Positions 26,531 through 39,536 are shown, numbered from the stretch's first letter. The stretch: 64,000 nt of DNA from Salvia splendens (GCF_004379255.2 NC_056048.1:4712001-4776000); one strand, 5' to 3'. The notes: generated by a model from the letters alone, not told the origin. Numbers and translations are program-made.

Positions 26531-27655
26531 TTTCAGTCCTTTGCTGCAACTGTTTTCTTCGTTAGTGGTGAAGCTGAAGAGTGTGCGTTGAGGAATGAAG
26601 TGAATGCATAACGACTTTGAGATGTGATGTGATGCGATGCATTCATTGCACACCACAAACTATATTTTCCTATCTTTTTTTTATTTGGAAATTTCTTGTT
26701 TAATTTACTCTGCCTGTTTTTCGATATTTCCTCTTATATTGGCATCAAAATATTTCTATGAAATTATATTTTTTAAATTTAGATATTTCAAAACAATGAA
26801 AATAATTAACTTTATCTGCGGCATGACTAGGAAGATATGCGAATTTAGTAGATATTCGGATTCTTGATTCGTAACTTTTCTTTCAATCAAAGCAATAGAC
26901 TCTATAGAGATGGTGAAGATCAAATCCAAAATCTTTTTTTCTTACAAATGTTTATTGTTTGGATGTATCTAAAAGTTACTTTAATCTATATAAAAAATAT
27001 TGATTTTTTTAGCATTTTGATGAATAGTACTCCATATATACAACGCTATCTAATATATTAACATTACATGGAGTGAGAATTAATTACAACAGCATCATAT
27101 TATCTGTACTTATCAAGACCAGGGATGCATAAACAATTTTCAGTTCGGTTATGGTCACAGCGAAAAATCAAAATTTTGTGAAAATAAAAATCAAAGAACG
27201 AATTATCTGAAAAATCGAACCAAAAAACCAAAAAAATTAATTTACAAACTTATTTTTCTATAACTAACACAAACTATACCGTAGTTCGTATCAACTAATT
27301 AACGTATCCAAACAATTACAATCTTTATAAAATCTAAATATATTATTACACTCATTTATATAAAGTGACACAAAAAGATTTTGTTATTAGGTACAGTATA
27401 ATATACTCTACATATAATAGTACAAAGAAATTTGGTTTTTTAGTTTTTCTCGGTCTTTATACATTTAAATCGAATCGAAAAATTGAAATTTGAAAAAATT
27501 TAAGCAGAATCCAACTGAAAAATTTTTAAATGACAAAAAATTTTAATTTTGGTTTGGTTCGGTTCAAATCAGATATTCGATATGTTATTTTCTTCATTTT
27601 TAATCAAAACTATGCCGTTTTGGCTGAAATCAGCAAGACATGTTAGCAGTAATAT
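26531..27655. other. AGPase upstream region and AT-rich DNA with a hAT-like remnant
   Basis: 26531-26660 is probably the AGPase leader (minus strand). About 27119-27600 begins CAGGGATGCATAAAC, a hAT-like terminus, and is rich in AACCGAA/TTCGGTT motifs in both orientations. I could not find the partner end or a target duplication. The remainder is AT-rich. Confidence 0.4.
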
Positions 27656-28206
27656 TGTAACACCCTGAGTTTTCGTCCACCGATTTTGGAGTAAATTTTC
27701 TTTTTATAGAAATAGAAGAAATTAGTGCAAAAGTTATGCTACTCTTTTACATAGGTGCCATTGTAAAAAGAGGCGTGCTATTGGAGGTGTGCAGAGACAC
27801 ACACATACACACTTGTCTTCTACTTCTTCAAATACAATGGGAAAATATGAATTACAGCTATTCCTACTCTAGGAAGCTCAAGCCTAGGATCTTGTTTCTA
27901 GCTACAAGTGGCAATCAAACCAAAGAATTGTAGGAAGCCATTCTTCTCCTCTTTCCCCCACTATCTCTCTAGAATTTGCAGCTCCAAGACTCCAAAGTGC
28001 CAGCTCAAACCTGCAAAAGAAGTCACATACCAAATTAGTGAAAGATCATATACTTCAACAAGTCAAGTAAGGAAAGTTGCTCAAATTAGTGGTGGAAAAT
28101 ATGAAACAAGGCAGCAACTCCCTACAAATGTGATCCTCTCAATCTCCCAAGATCAGCCAACAGTGAACTCCCCAAGGCTATCACAATTTTGGCAAAAGAG
28201 GTCAAA

Positions 28207-30278
28207 TGATACAAGGGTATTCGTATCGGTTCCGGCAGCGCGAAGTCGCCGGAGAAGGGTTAGGTTCGTTCGCGGGATCCTCCCGTCGAGGAGCCTAGGG
28301 TTCTCGGTCAATTAGGGTTTGACGAGATGAACTTGCAGAAAATAAAGTATAATAAAAGATAAAGTAACGATAAAGGATAAACTGAATTGATATTTCTTGA
28401 ATCATCTAAATGAATAACAATGTCCACTATTTATAATAGTGGATACCCTAACTTAAGGAACAAGAAAATAATCCTAATAAATATGAAAAGATATGGTAAA
28501 TCAATAACTAACTAAATAATATAGATATGAGGGATATTCCCGAAGATATGCCCGTATCAACTCCCCCACGGTTAAAATTCACCTGGTCCTCAAGGTGGAA
28601 ACCACGACAAAACGAAGAGTGTGGCGAACAAAACTTTGGCGAGGTATCCCCACCTGGATCAAATGTATACATACGCCCACGAACTCTCTCATTTCCCAGC
28701 ATATCAAGCAAAACATCAACAAAATACTTCTCTCCTTCATTCCCCTCATGAGAACATCCTCCATGAATTCGTTGGTGAGCAACATTTGTAAGAAGGGATA
28801 CAAGTACTCTTGTCAACTTCAATATTATTCTCATGCTTCTTGTACCGCCGAGATTTGAGAAGTCATCCATTAGCTGACTGGATTTATGCCTCGCCCGAAG
28901 ATAGTGCGTGTGACTAAGGAGCTTGTCAACGCATCCATGCATGCCCAAACATTGCACGTTATTGCACGGAGGAATCAACCGTGCATCAACGTCGAGGAAA
29001 GTTGATCGATGATTAATACTTGTAACATTACCAACATGCCAAACCGCATATACACAGGTAGTTACCTTCTTCATATCCTCAATGGAACCATCTTCGTCCT
29101 CTTTCAATAAAAAAGAATCAATCTTGTTGCTCAACATTGTAATATCCAACCTGTTATGCTCCACCACATGTATAGGTTCTCGGCAAGTAAAAACAACATT
29201 ACATGGATCATCTATGCCATCTTTACTACCATAAATTGGTCCACTAACATCAACACTAGAATGAATAACATTTTTTTCCTCTTCATTATCAACAACAGTT
29301 AATTCCATCGAGTCATACCCGAAATTGGAGTCGCACGACAGAGATATTGTGGATGGTGGAGGCGGGATAGCAACGACAACAGGCAGCGAGCTTCTAGATG
29401 GATCGTGATGGAGATCAGCTGGGGCGGCGGCGGTCATCTGTGGTAGGGGACACGATACCGGCTCCGTGTACATGACACTGGCTGTAGGGTCTGGTGGAGG
29501 TCGTGTCGCCGCGTGTGGATCGCCCAGGCAGCGTTTATTTGCATCCATCAGAGACGTCAGTTGCTTGACAGTAGCAGTCAAACGCTCGAGCTGTGAAGCC
29601 AAGGCAGCCACCGTTAGGTTCGGTTCAGACTCCGGCGTCACTGGATCACGTGGCATGTTGAGAGGCTCCATATGGCCGACATCGTTGGTCGTTGGGAGAC
29701 ATTGCCAATCCGGTTGATAGGGAGGTTGCGGATATAACAATGGCGAGTCTGGATAGGAATATCCAAATTGCACGTTCTCGCTCTGGAGGTACCAACAGGA
29801 TGTGGGGCTCGGCATGGGCAGTGGCGAGAGGAACGGTCTATTGAACTGGCGATGGACGTAGTCAGTGTAGGTGTATGACATGATGGCGGAAATACAGAGG
29901 ATGAGCTCTCAATGAAAGCACCAGATGATACGAGGGTACTCGTATCGGTTCCGGCAGCGCGAAGTCGCCGGAGAAGGTTAGGTTCGTTCGCGGGGATCCT
30001 CCCGTCGAGCAGCCTAGGGTTCTCGGTCAATTAGGGTTTGACGAGATGAACTTGCAGAAAATAAAGTATAATAAAAGATAAAGTTACGATAAAGGATAAA
30101 CTGAATTGATATTTCTTGAATCATCTAAATGAATAACAATGTCCACTATTTATAATAGTGGATACCCTAACTTAAGGAACAAGAAAATAATCCTAATAAA
30201 TATGAAAAGATATGGTAAATCAATAACTAACTAAATAATATAGATATGGGGGATATTCCCGAAGATATGCTCGTATCA
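28207..30278 (-). mobile_element. Non-autonomous LTR retrotransposon, 2.1 kb
   Basis: Two LTRs of 353 bp each (28207-28559, 29926-30278), TGATAC...GTATCA, differ at about six bases plus two small indels. Flanks are TCAAA and CCAAA, a 5-bp target duplication with one mismatch. Orientation is minus: after the right LTR comes TGGTGCTTTCATTGAG, the likely primer-binding region, and before the left LTR lies the purine tract CCGTGGGGGAGT. The interior has one ORF and no protease, reverse transcriptase or integrase, so it must borrow enzymes. Confidence 0.85.
28508..29881 (-). CDS. Unrecognised 457-residue ORF of the non-autonomous LTR element
   Basis: The ORF fills the interior and runs 52 bases into the 3' LTR. 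The N-terminal third is rich in Pro, Ser and Tyr (MSYTYTDYVHRQFN), followed by a short leucine-rich heptad-like stretch (ASQLERLTATVKQLTSLM) that could form a coiled coil. The rest has no motif I know. There is no zinc knuckle and no clear Gag domain. An open frame of this length in an element with 1-2% LTR divergence suggests recent constraint, but function is unknown. It could be a Gag-like particle protein or a carried host sequence. Confidence 0.5.
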   Translation of the reverse strand: MSYTYTDYVHRQFNRPFLSPLPMPSPTSCWYLQSENVQFGYSYPDSPLLYPQPPYQPDWQCLPTTNDVGHMEPLNMPRDPVTPESEPNLTVAALASQLERLTATVKQLTSLMDANKRCLGDPHAATRPPPDPTASVMYTEPVSCPLPQMTAAAPADLHHDPSRSSLPVVVAIPPPPSTISLSCDSNFGYDSMELTVVDNEEEKNVIHSSVDVSGPIYGSKDGIDDPCNVVFTCREPIHVVEHNRLDITMLSNKIDSFLLKEDEDGSIEDMKKVTTCVYAVWHVGNVTSINHRSTFLDVDARLIPPCNNVQCLGMHGCVDKLLSHTHYLRARHKSSQLMDDFSNLGGTRSMRIILKLTRVLVSLLTNVAHQRIHGGCSHEGNEGEKYFVDVLLDMLGNERVRGRMYTFDPGGDTSPKFCSPHSSFCRGFHLEDQVNFNRGGVDTGISSGISLISILFS

Positions 30279-30486
30279 CCAAATGTACTAGCACGAAGGA
30301 GGGTGAAACCTTAGCCGAAAACAGAAGTGAATCAGATTTTATTCCACAAAACCCAAGGCTGAAATCAGCTTACACAAATTGGGCAAAGAACGCCTATATG
30401 CCAAGCTCAAAAGGGAATTGATGTTCAAACCCAAAGTAGGAAGTTATACTCCCCAAAATCTGCCACAAGAAGCCAACTTTGAGGGG

Positions 30487-30494
30487 TATAAAAG
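30487..30494 (+). promoter_or_regulatory. TATA box of the large LTR
   Basis: TATAAAAG in a GC-richer setting (GAGGGGTATAAAAGCAGCCC), the best core promoter in the LTR on the plus strand. It supports the orientation given to the solo LTR. Confidence 0.4.
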
Positions 30495-31135
30495 CAGCCC
30501 ACCACTCCTTCTCCAACCCACCATTCGACACCAACATTCACACAACATAAGGAGCTGCACAAGGAGTGGAGAGGAGAGGGGAGCAAGGAGGAGTGGCAGG
30601 GGCAGAACATCAGTCTACCAAACCAATAGGAATCACCGAGCCGAGGTAATCTCCCAACACCACCCTTTGCATCACGTTAGAAATCCCACATATAGCTTGA
30701 AAACTTAGAACAATAGATGCTCAAGAACACAGGAATTGTAGAGTTCAATACCATAGCTTTCGAATGAAACAGAGACCAAATAATGCACCACTGTGAACTA
30801 GCCAAACCCAAGTAATAACCTCACATAGCTACTGCCCAAATCTCAACAAATTAACTAAGTGAGAAAGGAGTAAAAGAACTTAGCTTTAGAGCCGAAGGGC
30901 TGCCCCGACGACCACCGCGAAGGCAAGGCCACAGGGGCAGCAACGACACTTGCGAGAACGGACGGAGACGACAGAGGGCGAGCTGGAGCCGTCTTCGCAA
31001 GCGGCGAGCAGCGACGGAGGGATTACGCTGCCCAACCGGGCAGCAGCAGCAGCTCGATCAGGAGCTTCAGCCGTGCCTGACAGCGGAGGCGGTGCTACGG
31101 ATTTGCCGGCAGCGGCGATTACCGAAAGAGAGAAA

Positions 31136-31527
31136 TGTCCCACATCGACTTGGTGAAGATCCCTTCTAATCTATATAAGTGTGGATAACCCTCCGCCTTA
31201 TGAGGCCTTTTAAGGGGTGAGTGACTCATTTCTAATATGGTATCAGAGCGGGCCCAAGTCGATGATGGTTTTCTCTTTATCTCTTATCTACCTCACGAGT
31301 GGAAGACCGATGTCCTTTCCGGCCCACATCGATGATGGTTTCTCTTGCATTGCCTACCCACGTGATGGAAGACCGATGTCCTTTCCGGCCCACACGTGAG
31401 GGGGCGTGTTAAATTCTTTAAATTCTGTCCCACATCGACTTGGTGAAGATCCCTTCTAATCTATATAAGTGTGGATAACCCTCCCCCTTATGAGGCCTTT
31501 TAAGGGGTGAGTGGCTCATTTCTAATA
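31136..31527 (+). mobile_element. TRIM (miniature LTR retrotransposon)
   Basis: Two direct repeats of 102 bp (31136-31237, 31426-31527) start TGTCCCACATCG and end TTTCTAATA. The first is followed at once by TGGTATCAGAGC, the classic primer-binding site for initiator tRNA-Met; GTGAGGGGGCG near 31396 is a polypurine tract. The interior (about 190 bp) holds two copies of a GGAAGACCGATGTCCTTTCC block and no ORF. I see no target duplication at the flanks. Confidence 0.85.
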
Positions 31528-33433
31528 CGTCGGTGTCTGTGTTTTGATTTTGGAGAATTTTGCAGTTTAGTGAAATGGTGAATTTTGAGTTAGAGATTTA
31601 AGTTTTGAAGATGAGTACAGAGAATTAGGGAATTGAAGGAGAGATATTGGATTTCTCATTTTGAGGAGGTTTCTATGAATATGAACTGGGGAGAAAGAGT
31701 AGGAATAGAAGAGAGACAGCAAGGAGGCGATGGTGAAACCGGCGATGGAGCGCCGACGATTGGGAGGAGGCAGCGTCGCTGCTGATTGAGAGAGAAGTAA
31801 ATTAGGGAGTTTGGGAATTTTGATTGAAAGAGAAAGAGAGATTTGATAGAATTGAGGGAGTTTATGTATTTGGGCCAAATGATTTAACTAATGTTGGGCT
31901 GAATTGTGAATGTGTATTGGGCCAAGGTAAATAAAGGAAGGAGAGGAAGAGGATGGGCCAAGGAAATTTAAAATGATGTGCTATTTTATTTTTGGAGCGC
32001 CCGCAAAAGATTGAACGAAAGGGGTGATGTCCAAAGTTCACGGAAATTTAAAATAGTTCTTCCCGAAATAATTAAGTTTAATAAATAAGTGCTATTAATT
32101 AAATTTCCCGATTTAATTAATATGCAAGTTTCTAAAATTACCTAGAAGTGAACGAAGGATAAGAGAATAAATTAGTGGCATGCATTCCCATAAGTATATG
32201 AATTTCTCGAGTCTTATTAGAACATTGTTTGCTTTCAAAAGGCTATCTCCGCGAGTTAAGGGTGGAGTCAAGAAAATTCAAGTTAAGGAGTTTTAAGCAA
32301 ACGAGGTGGGTTTTCTAGTTATTATACAGTTTTTACGAAAAGTATATTGTGGGCTTTCGAACTAAAGTATATTTGTGGGCTTTCAGTTAAAAGTACAGTT
32401 TTTACGAAAAGTATTTTTATGGGATTTCTATTTAAGACATGATGTTACGTGGGCTTTCTAGTTACTATACAGTTTTTACGAAAAGTATATTGTGGACTTT
32501 CGTAACTAAGTATTTTATGAGCTTTCTTTTAAAATTCAGAGAATAGCTTTAAAGTATTTACAAGTTTTTATGAGAAGTATTTTTGTGTGCTTTCTATTTA
32601 AGATATGATGTTAAGTGCGAGCTTGCTATTTAATGTGCAGTTTTATGAAAAGTGCTATAAGTGAAAGTGATGTGATTTTTATATGATGTTATGTGTAACT
32701 TAACGAGTGCTTATGAACTGTTAGCCTTTGTTGATATTTTGTTCGGTTTTGACCGATAGAAAAATGAGTTTACGTTTCAAGAATGTTTTATGAGAAAAAT
32801 AAAGTTGCAAAGATTATGTTAAGCCATGTTTTGTTTTGAACAATGCCTATTTGTACTAAACCAGGAGTTTCAGTTTTAGTTAGTGAATTCGCGGTTCACC
32901 AGGAGTTAGTGAATTCGGGTTTGTAAGTGGGATGAGCTCATACATTCCGGTTCACCAGGAGTTAGTGAAATTACGGTTCACTAGAAGTTAGTTCAGATAC
33001 AGATCGTTTTTTATAAGGAAAAAGAAAAAAATACTTTTAGTGTTCTCGGATCTTTTAAGTAAAACCCCGAGTTCAGTCAGGAGTGGCTTGACATAACTAG
33101 TTTTTCAAGAAACTATATTTCGCCACGTGTCCACTGAGTACACCAAGTACTCAGCCCTGTATATGTTTTAAAAATGTGTAGGTTGAACAGTGATGACGAC
33201 GGGTAGTGTTGAGCACAAACGATGAAGATCCCGCGATAGAATAGTACTCGGATGCGTCGTGTCTTCATACACGATGTCATCTGCTCTTGACTCTTCCGCT
33301 GCAATGTAAAAGTCGAAATTTCATTCTCTTGTTTCATGCCACAGTTTTCTCCTTTTTTCCCGCTTCTTCCATCCTCCCCTAGTCGCGATCAACCGGGCTT
33401 TCTATCCTTAGAAAGTGCGGTCGTGACAAATAT

Positions 33434-34450
33434 TTATCGAATATCTTAGTTTCGATAAAAGTAGAAACACCAAACAAGATTGAAACGGTAAAAACCACAA
33501 AATTAGGCTATAAAAAAAATACCCTGAGGTTACCGCATGATGAACCTATCTATGTGCCTGCTCCAGTAAATTTCGAGAATGTCCGAGGAATCGTAGTCAA
33601 ACTCCCCTCTCTATGTCGTTCAACTTTCCAAGTACCGAGACGTCATAACAATGCCATTGTTCATCCATGAAAGCATGATGTAAGTAAGTGCAAGGTCAAA
33701 TAAATTGATACAACTCTCCACATTAGCATTTGAATTTGGTGAAAATTTGATCAAGTTTGTGTCATTTTTAGCTTCCATGAAAGTTTAAGCCAGTTTTTGC
33801 TTTTATAAATTTCAGATTATTTTTATAGTTTTTATTTTTTTAAAACTCAATAAATAACTCCGGACTTCTCAAATTACAGTTTATCCATTGACGTTAAAGA
33901 AAAGGAGAGAAGATGTATTCGATTTTGCTCACAGATGAGTATGAGTCGCCCAATGGATCGACTCTCATCGACATATTAATCATCTAATCCCATTCGAAGT
34001 ATCTTGGATTTTAAGTTTTGAACATTAAAAACATAATGTATTATCCTGTATATTTTTATTAAAGTAGTTTGAGGAAATAAAGGTTCAAATTTTGATTATA
34101 AGTAAGGCCTTGCTCTTGCTTCATGATTCAAACATGCATTTTGATATTGTCTTATAATTCATTCTAGAAATGAATTTCGTTTTTCGAAAGCTGTAGTAGG
34201 ATACGTCATACATCTATATTTTATAATTCAGACTATATATAACGAATATGAGAACAAGAAAAAAAATTCAATTTTGTTAATTTAAGGCCAACCTGCTACT
34301 CCTAGTCTATTATCATAACTTTTATGTTTCTTTCAATTATAAAGAATTTGACACCTATGTGTCTGTTATTGACACGCTGCTTGCATGTGTGATTGACTAA
34401 ATGTATTAAATATTATCATTTTGATTTATAAATTTTGAAGAGATAGTATA
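33434..34450. other. AT-rich spacer between two LTR elements
   Basis: No gene, RNA or repeat that I can name. Short chance ORFs only. Confidence 0.5.
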
Positions 34451-34455
34451 AAAAT

Positions 34456-37400
34456 TGTTGAAAGATATGAGTATTATTCATTCAACTTGTTCATTCAATT
34501 ACAATAGGTACGCCTCTTTTAAATAGGCCAAGGGGTTACATAAAAATGGCAAGATTTGCCCTAATACTCATTCCTTAATTAATTTCTTTTCCTTGCTTAC
34601 CTATTTTCCTTACATACATATTTTCCTTTCTAACACTCCCCCTCAAGTTAAGTAATGGGATTACCCATACTTAACTTGTCCAATACCTCATGGAAGCTTC
34701 TTGCACCGACAGCTTTCGTGAGTATATCCGCCAACTGATCTTCAGATCTCACAAAAGGAAGTTCTACTATCTTGGCCTCTATATTGTCCTTGATGAAATG
34801 TCGATCCACCTCGACATGTTTTGTCCGATCATGCTGAACTGGATTTTCAGATATACTGATTGCCGCCTTATTATCACAGAACAACTAACATGACTTCTGT
34901 GAGTTTAAGTTCAACTCAGTCATCAATTTCCTCAGCCACAGAATCTCAGTCAACCCACTCTTAATCCCTCGAAATTCAGCTTCTGCACTTGACAAGGCTA
35001 CCACTTTCTGTTTTTTGCTTCTCCACGTGACAAGATTTCCTCCCACAAAGGTAAAATATCCAGCAGTTGATTTTCTGTCATTTGGGTTCCCTGCCCAATC
35101 AGCATCAGTGAACCCATGAATCTCTAAATGTCCATGATTCTCGAATAGAATCCCATGGTTCGCTGTCCCTTTCAGATATCGAACAATCCTCAGTGCTGCT
35201 TCCCAGTGAGCTACTTGAGGTGCATGCATAAACTGACTAACTACTCCAACTGCATAAGCTATGTCGGGTCTAGTGTGGGATAGGTATATCAATTTCCCAA
35301 CTAAACGTTGATATCTCGTGCGGTGAGTGGCTTCAGCTCCTTCAACTATCCGCAGACCATGATTCTGAACCATAGGAGTATCTGCTGGCTTACAGTCCAG
35401 TAGTCCTGTCTCGATTAACAAGTCAAGTACATATTTCCTCTGCCTGATGAAGATCCCCTTCTTTGACCTTAACACTTCTATACCCAGAAAGTACTTTAGT
35501 AATCCCAAATCCTTCATTTCAAACTCTGCAAACAAATTCTTCCTTAGCTTGCTTATTTCCTCTTCATCATCTCCCGTGAGAATCATGTCATCTACATAGA
35601 TGATGAGGCATGTGATCTTTCCTTCTCTTTTCTTCAAGAATAATGTATGATCAGAGTTGCTTTGTTCATACCCATACTTCTTCATTGCCTCAGAGAATCT
35701 CCCAAACCAAGCTCTAGGTGACCGCTTTAGCCCATATAGTGTTCGTTTTAGTTTGCAAATCTTTCCTCCTTCGAAATCTCCAACAAATCCAGGTGGTGGC
35801 TCCATGTAAATGGGCTTCTTCAGTTCCCCATGTAAGAATGCGTTTGTCACGTCGAACTGATGTAGTGGTCATTCCCTGACTGCCGCTATTGATAAGAGCA
35901 CTCGAATAGTACTCATCTTTGCTACCGGTGAGAATGTTTCAGCATAATCAACTCCATAAGTCTGAGTGTATCCTTTGGCCACAAGTCTCGCCTTATACCT
36001 TTCAATCGACCCATCTAGCCTCCGTTTGATAGTGAAGACCCATCTGCATCCCACAGTTCGAACTCCATCAGGTTTAAGACATACTTCCCATGTATTGTTC
36101 TTCATCAGAGCCCGCATTTCTACTAGCATTGCTTCTCGCCAGTGAGCAATTTCCATAGCCTCCTCGGCCGTATATGGGATTTCTTCTTCTTCGTAAAGTG
36201 CTGCTTCAAACGCCCTAGCCATCTCTGTTAGATTTGCTTTAGCCAGATTCGCTATAGAATATCGGCTTCTACTAATTCTCTTAGGAATGTATCTCTTAGC
36301 CGGGACCCCACGAGTAGTTCTGTTGGGGAGTATATAGCGGCCGGTATCACCATCAATTGCTGCATTCTCATTCTCGTCTACACCAAAAGTGTCAGTGGTA
36401 ATAACTGTATTATCTGAGCTAGTTTCAGGAATTACATCAGGACTCGATTCAGGCGTGGGCGGTTGAGGAGGCTCTACAGCAGATGTGACTGACTCGGCAG
36501 TGACACTAGCTTGTTCTGTTGGTTCCACGATCGAGATACTTGGATGTGGCATCGGCGAACTGAGGGGTCCAATTTTATCACACTCCCCCTGAACAGCACT
36601 CTCCCCCTGACCCCGAGGTTGGGTGTGATAGAAGTATTCACATTCTAGAAAATTACAATTCAAGGTTGTTATAACCTTCCTAGACCCCGGGTGATAACAT
36701 CTATAGCACTTCTGATTTATCCCATACCCCAAAAAAACACATTTTATTGCACATGCAGAAAATTTTCCTCTTTCGTGTTTCGGTACATGCACATAAACGG
36801 AACAACCAAAGATTTTAAGCGGAAGTGTGAGAGGTGGGGGAATATCAGTAAGGGATGCGAGAGTCTGCAAAGGAGTTTTCATACCCAAAATTTTTGTAGG
36901 CAAACGATTAATTAGGTAGACAGCAGTGGCAACAGCTTCGGGCCATAAAAATTTAGGAACATTTGAGTCAAAAAACAGGGCTCTCGTGACCTCTAGGATT
37001 ATCCTATTCTTTCGTTCAGCTACACCATTTTGTTCAGGAGTGTAAGGACAAGTAGTTTGATGAACTAACCCCTTTTCTTTAAAAAAATCGGTCATGTCTT
37101 TGTTAACAAATTTCCTACCATTATAGGATCTAAGAATTTTGATCGTGGTTTGGAATTGTGTCTGGATCATTGTAAAGAAACGGGTAAATTTTTCAAAAAC
37201 GTCATATTTATGCTTCAAAAAATATACCCAAGTCAATCTAGTGCAGTCATCCACAAAAATGAGAAAATATTTAAAACCATGATCACCAACAATAGGAGCT
37301 GGATCCCAAACATCGGCATGCACTAGAGAAAAAATAGTCTTAACACGAGTATCACTTGATCTAAAGGGTTGTCTGTGGTTTTTTGCCAAAACACAAGATT

Positions 37401-39531
37401 CGCAAGTAATATTCTTAAAATGGGAAAACTTTGGGAAAAGCAATTTTAAATAACTCGAGGATGGATGCCCCAATCTGCGGTGCCACAACCAAGCTTCCCG
37501 ATTTGCAGATCCGTGAGCAAGCATCGCGGTGCCACCTTGTTGAGTAATCTCATCCACATAATAAAGACCTTGACGCTCAGTGCCACGCCCAATTATCCTT
37601 CTCGTCCTGATATCCTGTAATACACAGAAATTTGGATGCATTAGTAACGTACAGTTTAATTCTTTCGTCACGTGGCTGATAGACATAAGTTTATGAGATA
37701 ATTTGGGCACATAGAGACAATTTGTAAGCTTTAGGGTTGGGGATATTTCAATGGTTCCACTCCCACCCACAGCGGTCAACTCTCCATCGGCAGTTTGAAT
37801 TTGGCTTTTAGTTGCCCCATTAAATTCAGAAAAATCTTTCATATCGTAGGTCATAGTATCAGTTGCCCCACAATCAAAAATCCACTCACTCTCCTTAGGG
37901 TCAATTTTACTTTGGGCAATGCATGCAATAGGTATATTTTCCAAGAGTGCAAAACGATTTGGGCTTAAGATGAAATTTTCAGACAGTTTTGGGGTCAAAC
38001 GTGGAATATAGTCTTTCTGGGGTCCTAACTGTAATTTTCCCGAGTCATATTGCATATATTCTGAACTATAAGGACCAGAATTTAAATTACTCATGCTTTG
38101 GGGTTTATTCTGAAAATCAAATTGGGGATCGGGGTTTCTCAACCCCAACCCATTACTTCCATATGACCCGCCTCCTTTCTTCTCCGCGAAGGCTGCCTCG
38201 TCGGGCCTGCCGCCTCCACCCGGTTGAGGACCGGTATCTCCTGCTCTCCCACGGGTGTTAGTCATCTCCCTATTCCCTGCTCCTTGCGGAAATAATCCGC
38301 CTCCATCTTCGACTCCGATGGCTAATCGAGGTTTAGGATTTTGAGTTTCATCCCACCATTCCGGAAATCCAACGAGGAGGAAACATGTATCTCGAGTATG
38401 TATTTGTTTTCCGCAATGAGAGCACCATAATTTTGATTTGTCGGGTTTGAAACCGCCTTGGCGATTGGGCTGTTGCGCGGCGGTTCGTGGTGGTGGCAGT
38501 TTTGGTCGTGGTGATGGCTGGTTTCTGACGGAGAACCCGTGTCCGACTTGGCCCGATGATGATCCATCGTTGATTGCGCCGGTCTGGGGATCGATGTCTG
38601 CTGCTGGCATGATTTTCAACTGCGTAGCTTCTCGTTTTACCAGACCGTATGCGGTCTCGGCTGAGGGCAACGGAGTTTCCTTGAGAATATCTCTTCGGAT
38701 CCCGTCATATCTTGCATTCAAGCCTGTTAGGAATTTGAACAGCCGTCTTGTTGCTACATACGTTCGAAGTTGGCTAATCCCCTTGTCGCAGCAATCCACA
38801 GGTTGATGTTGGCATCGGTCAATTTCGACCCAGATTCCGTGGAGATGTCGCCAATATGTTTCTAGCCCATGTTCCCCTTGCACGATTCGGCCTGCCTTTT
38901 CCTCTAGATCGTACAACAGATATGGATCTGCAGTACTTTCGAATGTAGTTTGTAGGCTCTCCCACAGAGCTTGCGCGGTTTGGTGATGTGCAAAGTCGAC
39001 AACAATTTCTGTTTCGACGTTGTCAATTATCCATGAGAACACTGTCATATCGGTTTCCTCCCATTCTGTGTACCCCTTCATTCCAGGTTCCGGCGGCTGC
39101 GGTGTATCGGTGATATACCTGTTTGCTCGTCTTCCCACGATGGCTACTCTCATCAGCCGTTTCCATAGGGGATAATTCATCCCGTTGAGTTTAACGGCTA
39201 GAGTAACATTCTTACTCATCTTTAATCGTGTCTCCTCCATATTTGGTTTCTCTTCATCGTCTGACATGTTGCAGGTTGGAAATAACCGCCTTCTTGGTCG
39301 GGAAAGGTATTAGGCTATGATGATTTTGTTCTGAGCCTTTGCTCTGGTACCATGTTGAAAGATATGAGTATTATTCATTCAACTTGTTCATTCAATTACA
39401 ATAGGTACGCCTCTTTTAAATAGGTCAAGGGTTACATAAAAATGGCAAGATTTGCCCTAATACTCATTCCTTAATTAATTTCTTTTCCTTGCTTACCTAT
39501 TTTCCTTACTTACATATTTTTCTTTCTAAGA
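34456..39531 (-). mobile_element. Ty1/copia retrotransposon, 5.1 kb
   Basis: LTRs of about 180 bp (34456-34635, 39353-39531) start TGTTGAAAG and differ at about four bases plus one indel. The outer end of the right LTR reads AGA instead of ACA. A 5-bp duplication AAAAT flanks the element (34451-34455, 39532-39536). Next to the right LTR is TGGTACCAGAGC (minus strand), a primer-binding site close to the usual tRNA-Met one; next to the left LTR is AACTTGAGGGGGAG, the polypurine tract. One long polyprotein frame fills the interior. Confidence 0.93.
34648..39267 (-). pseudogene. copia Gag-Pol polyprotein with two stops and damaged active sites
   Basis: A single frame of about 1,539 codons in copia order: Gag, zinc knuckle ([15 protein letters not shown]), protease, integrase (HADVWDP, then NGVAERKNR), reverse transcriptase (YVDDMILTGDD) and RNase H (CDNKAAISI near 34880). 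Two in-frame stops interrupt it: TGA at about 35866, where relatives have Trp before PLHQFDV, and TAG at about 34885, apparently from Gln. The protease active site reads DCGA instead of DSGA, and the middle integrase aspartate is Tyr (RSYNG instead of RSDNG). So at least four independent defects affect function. No frameshift is present. Confidence 0.92.
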
Positions 39532-39536
39532 AAAAT

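Larger units (their letters stand above)
27656..33428 (+). mobile_element. Large solo LTR (probably Ty3/gypsy), host of two later insertions
   Basis: It starts TGTAACACCC and ends GGTCGTGACA (TG...CA), and is flanked by a perfect 5-bp duplication AATAT (27651-27655, 33429-33433). No gag or pol of its own lies inside, and no second LTR is present, so it reads as one LTR left after recombination. Removing the nested element at 28207-30278 and the TRIM at 31136-31527 leaves about 3.3 kb, a size seen in some plant gypsy lineages. A TATAAAAG box is at 30487. Lineage is not certain. Confidence 0.7.

Noticed and set aside
26437..26656. Upstream Met for the AGPase small subunit (long 127-codon frame from 26656)
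   Set aside because: The segment before MATVASSP is not transit-peptide-like and looks like untranslated leader; 26530 is the family-like start.
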